From the NCBI GenBank assembly GCA_028276125.1, contig JAPYWY010000034.1:1-10050 (forward strand): a stretch of 10,050 nt of DNA, in the 5' to 3' direction. Under the pieces are notes generated by a model that made no database searches, had not been told where the DNA came from, and was given only the letters and a program-made list of their open reading frames with translations. This DNA is from Pseudothermotoga sp. Its GTDB lineage: Bacteria; Thermotogota; Thermotogae; Thermotogales; DSM-5069. The position numbers were made by a program, and so were the translations under genes. Positions 5,489 to 10,050 of this stretch are shown here, in pieces (positions within the stretch are counted from its first letter, which is position 1; every line of letters starts with the position of its first letter).

Positions 5489-6163
5489 TCACAGGGTCAC
5501 AGGCATCGTGGGAACCTTCTCCGGAACGATCAAGCTCGCTGCGGTGTACTTGAGCACTTCGTCCAAAGTCGTCTCTGGAGCAATTTCTTTCAAGAGCAAA
5601 CCTTTTTCCGTCACTTCGATGACTGCCAAGTCTGTGACGATGAGATTGACCCTCCTAACGGATGTCAAAGGTAGCGTGCACTTTTTGACTATCTTGGGGA
5701 CTCCACCTTTTTCCACGTGTGTCATCGCCACGATGACCTTCTTGGCCCCCGTGACTAAGTCCATCGCGCCACCCATACCAGGTATGAGCTTGCCTGGGAT
5801 CATCCAGTTCGCAAGATGTCCTTCCTCGTCCACCTGAAGACCACCCAGGACAGTTATGTCGACGTGTCCACCACGGATGAGTCCAAAGGAAGTGGCAGAG
5901 TCAAAAGCAACGGCTCCTGGCAGGAAAGTCACGGGACTTCCACCAGCGTTCGTCAAATTGGGATGTTCGTACCCGGGTTCTGGTGCTGGACCCATGCCGA
6001 GGATACCGTTCTCCGACTGGAAGAACACTGTAACACCCTTCGGTATGTAGTTCGCCACCAAGGTGGGAATGCCTATACCCAGGTTGACTATATCGCCATC
6101 TTTCAGCTCAAGTGCTACTCTCTTCGCTATAACAGTTCTTCCGATCTTGGGATCCTGGATCAT
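5489..6163 (-). CDS. atoA: Acetate/acetoacetate CoA-transferase, beta subunit
   Basis: This 224-residue protein is the subunit B type of family I CoA-transferases (AtoA/ScoB/CtfB). With the alpha subunit it moves CoA between acetyl-CoA or succinyl-CoA and an acid such as acetoacetate or butyrate. The catalytic glutamate is expected at Glu51 in the motif QSENGILG, the residue that forms the glutamyl-CoA thioester. NLGIGIPT (27-34), the GGHVDITVLGGLQVD stretch and IPGMGGAMDL match the family fold. The ATG overlaps the stop of the alpha gene by ATGA, so the subunits are translationally coupled and likely made in equal amounts. GAGGGGG precedes the start. It is the last gene of the operon. The exact acid substrate cannot be read from sequence. 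Confidence 0.93.
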   Translation of the reverse strand: MIQDPKIGRTVIAKRVALELKDGDIVNLGIGIPTLVANYIPKGVTVFFQSENGILGMGPAPEPGYEHPNLTNAGGSPVTFLPGAVAFDSATSFGLIRGGHVDITVLGGLQVDEEGHLANWMIPGKLIPGMGGAMDLVTGAKKVIVAMTHVEKGGVPKIVKKCTLPLTSVRRVNLIVTDLAVIEVTEKGLLLKEIAPETTLDEVLKYTAASLIVPEKVPTMPVTL

Positions 6164-6819
6164 TTCGCATTCCCCCTCACGATGTAGTCCACGACCGCGT
6201 GCGGCACGTGCACTTCGTTCGGATCAATGCCACCCACGGGAACGAGTTCCTCAACTTCGACGATCGTCACATTTGCAGCGAAGGCCATGAGTGGATTGAA
6301 ATTGCGCGCTGTGTAGTTGAAGACCAGATTACCCAGAAAGTCTGCCTTCTTAGCTTTGATCAATGCGAAATCTGCCCTTAAAGCCGTTTCGACAAGGAAT
6401 TCTTTCCCATTTATCGTGATCTTCTGTTTCCCGTTCTCAACTACTGTTCCTACACCAGTGGGTGTGAGAATACCACCGAGACCAAAACCGCCAGCTCTGA
6501 CGCGTTCGGCCAGCGTTCCCTGTGGTACGAGCTCGACCTCAAGTGTGCCCTCGATCATTTGTTTCTGAGTTTCAGGATTTGTACCGATGTGCGACACGAT
6601 CACTTTCTTGACCAATTTGTTCACGATGAGTTTGCCGATGCCTTTGTCAGGAAAGGCCGTGTCGTTAGCTATCACAGTCAAGTTCTTCTTGCCAGCCTTG
6701 ATGAGACCATCAACGAGAAGTTCAGGCGTGCCGTCACCAAGAAAACCACCGATCATGAGCACGGCACCGTCTGGTATCATCTCGATCGCTTGCTCAACAC
6801 TGACGACTTTGTTTTTCAT
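6160..6819 (-). CDS. atoD: Acetate/acetoacetate CoA-transferase, alpha subunit
   Basis: This 219-residue protein is the subunit A type of family I CoA-transferases (AtoD/ScoA/CtfA). It shows the CoA-binding glycine motif GGFLGDGTP at 24-32, the conserved PQGTLAERVRAGGFGLGG block near 99-116, and TPTGVGT after it. I start at ATG 6819 (MKNKVVSVEQ). It is preceded by GAGGAGG at good spacing, and homologues begin just before the AIEMIPDGA helix. The frame extends 21 codons further upstream to 6882, but that part overlaps the thiolase and is arginine-rich shadow. The ribosome binding site overlaps the thiolase stop codon, giving tight coupling with a 14-nt gap. Downstream, the beta gene overlaps by 4 nt. 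The complex would be a cytoplasmic heteromultimer. Confidence 0.93.
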   Translation of the reverse strand: MKNKVVSVEQAIEMIPDGAVLMIGGFLGDGTPELLVDGLIKAGKKNLTVIANDTAFPDKGIGKLIVNKLVKKVIVSHIGTNPETQKQMIEGTLEVELVPQGTLAERVRAGGFGLGGILTPTGVGTVVENGKQKITINGKEFLVETALRADFALIKAKKADFLGNLVFNYTARNFNPLMAFAANVTIVEVEELVPVGGIDPNEVHVPHAVVDYIVRGNAK

Positions 6820-6833
6820 ACACTGAAACCTCC

Positions 6834-8036
6834 TCAAACGTTTTTGATGATTACGGCTGTTCCCATACCTCCGCCTATACACAGACTTGCGAGTCCAAGT
6901 TCTACGCCGCGCTTCTTCATCTCGTACAACAAGGTGACGACGATCCTGTTTCCGCTCGCACCTATTGGATGACCAAGCGCGATGGCACCACCGTTGACGT
7001 TCACACGCTCTTCGAGCCAGTCATCGCTGACGCCGTGTTCCTTTTTGACGTCCCTCAGAACAGCGATCGACTGCGCAGCGAAAGCCTCGTTTAGTTCGAT
7101 CAAACCGATGTCCGTGAGTTTCATCTTCGCTTTTGCGAGCGCTTTGGATATGGCACCGACAGGACCTATACCCATGATCGCTGGATCAACGCCATGCTGA
7201 GCAAAAGAAACGATTTCCGCCATGGGTTTGAGGCCGTATTTCTTCACGGCGTCCTCAGAAGCCAGTATCACGGCAGAAGCACCGTCGTTGATACCGGAAG
7301 CATTGCCCGCCGTAACGGTTCCGTTCGGTTTGAACGCAGGTTTGAGCTTGGCGAGCGATTCAAGCGTCGTGTCGAACCTGGGATGTTCGTCGGTATCGAA
7401 GATCTTCTCGCCCTTCTTTTCTTTGATCACCACCGGTGCGATCTCGTCTTTGAACCTTCCACTCTCGATCGCTTTTTTCGCCTTCATCTGACTCTTGTAG
7501 GCAAACAGGTCTTGTTCCTCTCTGCTTATGCCGTATCTCTCCACCAAGTTCTCTGCGGTCACACCCATGTGGTACATGTTGAACACGTCGGTGAGGCCAT
7601 CGTAGACCATGTGATCAACGATCTCACCGTTGCCAAGTCTGTAGCCGAACCTCGCCTTGGGTAGCAAATACGGCGCCATGGACATGTTTTCCATACCGGC
7701 TGCAAGGACTATCTCCGCTTCGTTCATCATGATGTCGATGGCTCCGATCATGATGGCTTTCATCCCAGAACCGCAGAGCATGTTCACTGTATAAGCAGGT
7801 TTTTCCGCGGGAATACCTGCATATATTCCTACTTGCCTGCCTGGACCCATGCCCTGGCCCGCCATGAGGATGTTACCTACGATGGTTTCGTCAACCCATT
7901 CAGGTTTAACATTTGCCTGTTCCATCGCAGCCTTTGCTGCAGTGACGGCGAGTTGCACTGCTGGTACGTCCTTCAAACTACCTCCAAACGTGCCTATCGC
8001 GGTTCTCTTTGCTCCAACGATGTAGACCTTTCTCAT
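6834..8036 (-). CDS. atoB: Acetyl-CoA C-acetyltransferase (biosynthetic-type thiolase)
   Basis: This 400-residue thiolase condenses two acetyl-CoA to acetoacetyl-CoA or runs the reverse thiolysis. The nucleophilic cysteine is Cys88 in NMLCGSGMKA. NEAFA is at 317-321, the catalytic histidine is His356 in GGAIALGHPIGASG, and the second active-site cysteine is Cys386 in CIGGGMGTA. All expected residues are present and the length is typical of the family. The ATG at 8036 follows GGAGGTGAATCT. It sits 15 nt after the permease gene and 14 nt before the CoA-transferase alpha gene, in an operon. Context favours short-chain (C4) substrates. Without adjacent hydroxyacyl-CoA dehydrogenase or crotonase genes, a complete beta-oxidation or butyrate pathway is not encoded here. 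Confidence 0.95.
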   Translation of the reverse strand: MRKVYIVGAKRTAIGTFGGSLKDVPAVQLAVTAAKAAMEQANVKPEWVDETIVGNILMAGQGMGPGRQVGIYAGIPAEKPAYTVNMLCGSGMKAIMIGAIDIMMNEAEIVLAAGMENMSMAPYLLPKARFGYRLGNGEIVDHMVYDGLTDVFNMYHMGVTAENLVERYGISREEQDLFAYKSQMKAKKAIESGRFKDEIAPVVIKEKKGEKIFDTDEHPRFDTTLESLAKLKPAFKPNGTVTAGNASGINDGASAVILASEDAVKKYGLKPMAEIVSFAQHGVDPAIMGIGPVGAISKALAKAKMKLTDIGLIELNEAFAAQSIAVLRDVKKEHGVSDDWLEERVNVNGGAIALGHPIGASGNRIVVTLLYEMKKRGVELGLASLCIGGGMGTAVIIKNV

Positions 8037-8051
8037 AGATTCACCTCCATA

Positions 8052-9380
8052 TCAAAGAACGAGGAACAGAACGCTTGTGACGATGCCGCTCCAAATCAAT
8101 GCCATGACGCAGTATCCCATTATATCCCTTATTTCGAGCTTAGCAACGGAAAGCAACGGGAGAGCCCAGAAAGGTTGAATCATGTTCGTCCAAGCATCTC
8201 CCCAAGCAACCCCCATGATCACTTTTGGTACGGACGCACCTATCTTCATTGCAGCGTCGATCATGATCGGGCCCTGTACAGACCACTGACCTCCACCAGA
8301 TGGGATGAACAGGTTGATCAGACCCGCGCTCCAATATGTGTAGAGAGGAAGCGTTTTCGCTGTGGAAAACGATGCGAACCAGTTCGCGATGGTTGCGGCC
8401 AGACCAGATTTGGTCATCATGCCCATGATGCCTGCGTAGAACGGGAACTGGACCACAATGGCCCACACAGTTTTGCCAGCTTCGATGGCGGCATCGATGA
8501 AATTCCTGGGCGTGCCATGCAACAAGATACCCACCATGAGGAAGATGAAATTGAGTATGTTGAGATCCAGAGAACCTTTTTTGACGAAGAAATAGTAGAA
8601 GACGTATATCAAACCAATGATGCCGATTATCAAAGACAAAACCATGCTGTTTTCCATTCTCTCGGCAGGGGTCATCTGCGAGGGATCCTTCTTCGGCTTT
8701 TCTTTCTTCTCAACGAAGACCGATGGATCAACTTCTATGACTTGCTCTTTCTTAGGATGCATCCCAGCCATGATGAACGGCAGAGTGACCAAGAGTACCA
8801 ACACTGGAACATATCCAATGGGTGAAAAGATCGTTTGGGAGACGGGTATCAATCCGATCTTGGCTTGCAGGAAATGGCCCTGCGTGTTCACCAACAACGG
8901 TGCAGATGCAGAAAGGCCCGCGTGCCAAACGAGAAAACCAGAGTAAGCGGACGCGACCAACAACGGATAGTGTAAGCCCTTGCCCTTCATGTTCCTGGCG
9001 ATCTCTATAGCCAACAAGGAAGTGAATATGAGTCCAAAGCCCCAGTTCAAATAACTGGTGACTATCATCACGACACACGCGAGTGCGACAGCTTTGAACG
9101 GAGTGTTTGCAGCCTTGGCGATCATTCTCAAGAGAGCTGCCATCGGTTTCGTCTGCGCAAGGATGTGACCGGTCATGAGCACGAGACACATCTGCATCGC
9201 GAACGCCAGCAAGCTCCAGAACCCATCGCCCATGTACACGATCATGTCGATGGGACTCTTCTTCTGAATCACCATGCCAAGCACAAACGTGATCAACGTG
9301 AGGATCATTGCAAAGATCAGCGCATCTGGTAGGTACTTTTTAGCAAACTTTGAAAAAGCATCACCGAGAACCCTTAGCAC
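8052..9380 (-). CDS. atoE: Short-chain fatty acid permease, AtoE family
   Basis: This 442-residue integral membrane protein belongs to the short-chain fatty acid transporter (AtoE) family. It begins with an amphipathic stretch (FSKFAKKYLPDALIFAM) and then about ten to twelve hydrophobic segments. The highly polar segments YLNWGFGLIFTSLLAIEIAR and FIPSGGGQWSVQGP are family hallmarks and probably line the transport path. A charged, lysine- and glutamate-rich loop at about residues 209-246 separates the two halves, which is usual for the family. It would carry acetoacetate, butyrate or related acids. The GTG start (9380-9378) follows AAAGGAGGG at good spacing, and no ATG competes. It is the first gene of the operon. 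The genes are the same four as the E. coli atoDAEB operon but in a different order. Direction of transport is unknown. Confidence 0.9.
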   Translation of the reverse strand: MLRVLGDAFSKFAKKYLPDALIFAMILTLITFVLGMVIQKKSPIDMIVYMGDGFWSLLAFAMQMCLVLMTGHILAQTKPMAALLRMIAKAANTPFKAVALACVVMIVTSYLNWGFGLIFTSLLAIEIARNMKGKGLHYPLLVASAYSGFLVWHAGLSASAPLLVNTQGHFLQAKIGLIPVSQTIFSPIGYVPVLVLLVTLPFIMAGMHPKKEQVIEVDPSVFVEKKEKPKKDPSQMTPAERMENSMVLSLIIGIIGLIYVFYYFFVKKGSLDLNILNFIFLMVGILLHGTPRNFIDAAIEAGKTVWAIVVQFPFYAGIMGMMTKSGLAATIANWFASFSTAKTLPLYTYWSAGLINLFIPSGGGQWSVQGPIMIDAAMKIGASVPKVIMGVAWGDAWTNMIQPFWALPLLSVAKLEIRDIMGYCVMALIWSGIVTSVLFLVL

Positions 9381-9416
9381 ACCAATCCCTCCTTTGTGAG
9401 ATTTTTCTTATGGCTT

Positions 9417-9446
9417 AAAATAGCATTTTTTAGAATGTGAAATCAA
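9417..9446 (-). promoter_or_regulatory. Probable promoter of the fatty acid operon
   Basis: On the minus strand TTGATT (9446-9441) and TATTTT (9422-9417) are spaced by 18 nt. A start near 9410 would give a leader of about 30 nt before the GTG start. It is transcribed divergently from the GntR promoter, whose -35 box lies 16 nt away. Confidence 0.5.
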
Positions 9447-9462
9447 GTAGACAGATGTTGCA

Positions 9463-9491
9463 TTGACAATGACTTTGTCATAGTGTACTAT
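9463..9491 (+). promoter_or_regulatory. Promoter of the GntR-ABC operon
   Basis: TTGACA (9463-9468) and TACTAT (9486-9491) are separated by exactly 17 nt. The predicted transcription start is near 9498, only about 10 nt before the chosen GTG start at 9508. Confidence 0.75.
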
Positions 9492-9497
9492 TACAGT
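9464..9497 (+). promoter_or_regulatory. Probable GntR operator dyads overlapping the promoter
   Basis: Two inverted repeats lie on the promoter. TGACAA-N5-TTGTCA (9464-9480) overlaps the -35 box and spacer. AGTGTA-N4-TACAGT (9482-9497), with one mismatched pair, covers the -10 box and runs to just before the predicted start. GntR proteins of the YtrA subfamily commonly repress their own operon through such dyads, so self-repression is likely. Which dyad is bound cannot be told from sequence. Confidence 0.5.
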
Positions 9498-9507
9498 GGT
9501 GAGAAGC

Positions 9508-9909
9508 GTGTGGTTCAAAATAGACTTCGCATCCCATGTTCCTGTGTACAAACAGATAAAGGAAAAATTCAAGCTGCTCATACTCACGGGTGAGTTGAAA
9601 CCAGGTGATTTTGTTCCATCGATAAGAACGCTCGCCGACGATTTGAAGGTGAACGTCAACACCGTCGCGAGGGCGTACAGGGAGCTCGCCATGGAAGGTG
9701 TGCTGGAACCCGTGCGTGGAGAAGGTTATATTGTTAGACAGTTGAACGAAGAAGGGTTCATACGCTCCAACATCGAGAACTTCGTTGACGCTGTTGAGAG
9801 GTGTAAGGAAGTTGGGATAGGAATTGAACGTCTGATGTCGCTGTTGAAGGAGATCTATGGGAGGCGGGACGATGGTTCTGAGCGTGAAGAACTTGGTGAA
9901 GAGCTATAG
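9508..9909 (+). CDS. GntR-family transcriptional repressor, YtrA subfamily
   Basis: This protein is 133 residues from the chosen start. The N-terminal winged helix-turn-helix runs from VYKQIKEKF to GEGYIV. The strongly conserved recognition region PSIRTLADDLKVNVNTVARAY is at about 37-57, followed by a wing motif (LEPVRGEGYIV). The remaining ~55 residues are helical, with no room for a large effector domain, as in the YtrA subfamily. I chose GTG at 9508 because GGTGA lies 5 nt upstream and the GntR domain begins at once. In-frame GTG codons at 9496 and 9499 coincide with the predicted transcript start, so a leaderless start at 9499 is possible. The 3' end overlaps the downstream ABC ATPase gene by 38 nt. 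It probably represses itself and that transporter; whether it also affects the divergent permease operon is unknown. Confidence 0.87.
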   Translation: MWFKIDFASHVPVYKQIKEKFKLLILTGELKPGDFVPSIRTLADDLKVNVNTVARAYRELAMEGVLEPVRGEGYIVRQLNEEGFIRSNIENFVDAVERCKEVGIGIERLMSLLKEIYGRRDDGSEREELGEEL

Positions 9910-10050
9910 GAACAAACGCGCTGTCGACGGTGTTTCTTTCGACGTCGGGAAGGGTCAGATCTTCGCTTTGCTTGGTCCCAACGGCGCAGGCAAAACAACG
10001 ACGATCAAATGCGTTCTCGGACTCAGGAAAGCGGATTCCGGTGAGATAAC
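9872..10050 (+). CDS. ABC transporter ATP-binding subunit, N-terminal part
   Basis: This is the first 59 codons of an ABC-type ATPase, cut by the right edge. The sequence begins MVLSVKNLVKSYRNKRAVDG. The A-loop tyrosine (Tyr12) and VSFDVGKGQIFALLGPNG are typical, and the Walker A motif is GPNGAGKTT at about 36-44. The ATG at 9872 is preceded by a GGGAGG site. Because it overlaps the end of the GntR gene by 38 nt in another frame, the two are surely one operon. The arrangement of a YtrA-type repressor followed by a CcmA-like ATPase is typical of small export systems, often of drugs or cell-envelope-active peptides, but the permease lies outside the window and the substrate is unknown. Confidence 0.93.
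   Translation, partial: MVLSVKNLVKSYRNKRAVDGVSFDVGKGQIFALLGPNGAGKTTTIKCVLGLRKADSGEI

Noticed and set aside
5333..5674. Plus-strand open frame of 113 codons over the operon end
   Set aside because: It crosses the operon terminator hairpin and runs antisense into the CoA-transferase beta gene.
6820..6882. N-terminal extension of the CoA-transferase alpha frame
   Set aside because: These 21 codons overlap the thiolase, are arginine-rich and lack a binding site. The ATG at 6819 has GAGGAGG upstream and fits the family start.
7833..8825. Long plus-strand open frame (330 codons) opposite the thiolase start and the permease
   Set aside because: It spans two real genes and their junction on the other strand. 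Its composition (many His, Asp, Arg) is typical of a shadow frame.
1..10050. CRISPR array, insertion sequence, prophage or defence island
   Set aside because: No regularly spaced direct repeats, transposase, integrase or paired terminal inverted repeats were seen on either strand.

Overview
The window looks like chromosome of a thermophilic member of the Thermotogales, probably a moderately high-GC Pseudothermotoga-like species. The basis is compact operons, strong AGGAGGTG-type ribosome binding sites, GTG starts, abundant Glu/Lys/Val proteins, TldD/TldE beside a BadF-family kinase, and tRNA genes scattered singly. This assignment is inference from gene content and style, not from a search.

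Layout. (1) 1-591, minus strand: a strong promoter, tRNA-Ser(UGA) and, 31 nt downstream, the N-terminal third of a class II fructose-bisphosphate aldolase that runs off the left edge. (2) 605-1459, plus strand: a BadF/BadG-type sugar kinase-like ATPase, the only plus-strand gene among minus-strand ones. Its stop lies 3 nt from the CCA end of the convergent tRNA-Pro(UGG). (3) 1608-4381, minus strand: a translationally coupled tldD-tldE pair. Upstream is a hairpin whose loop holds the stop codon of a possible 65-residue protein. (4) 4624-4769, plus strand: tRNA-Met(CAU) with a perfect consensus promoter and its own terminator. (5) About 4770-5440: no intact gene. Several protein-like stretches lie in one minus-strand frame interrupted by stops, perhaps a decayed gene. 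(6) 5449-9446, minus strand: a four-gene short-chain fatty acid module in the order AtoE-type permease, thiolase, CoA-transferase alpha, CoA-transferase beta, ending at a hairpin terminator. (7) 9463-10050, plus strand: a YtrA-type GntR repressor with a probable self-operator, overlapping an ABC transporter ATPase that is cut by the right edge.

How the genes work together. The permease would move acetoacetate, butyrate or similar acids across the membrane. The AtoD/AtoA-type transferase would exchange CoA between acetyl-CoA and the acid, and the thiolase interconverts acetoacetyl-CoA and two acetyl-CoA. TldD/TldE would form a zinc peptidase heterodimer. The GntR-ABC pair is a typical self-regulated export module and is transcribed divergently from the fatty acid operon.

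No CRISPR array, insertion sequence or obvious new defence system is visible. The more unusual points are transcriptional: a tRNA-mRNA dicistron for aldolase, a tRNA promoter placed to start at the mature tRNA 5' end, a stop codon inside a hairpin loop before tldD, and a nearly leaderless repressor gene.
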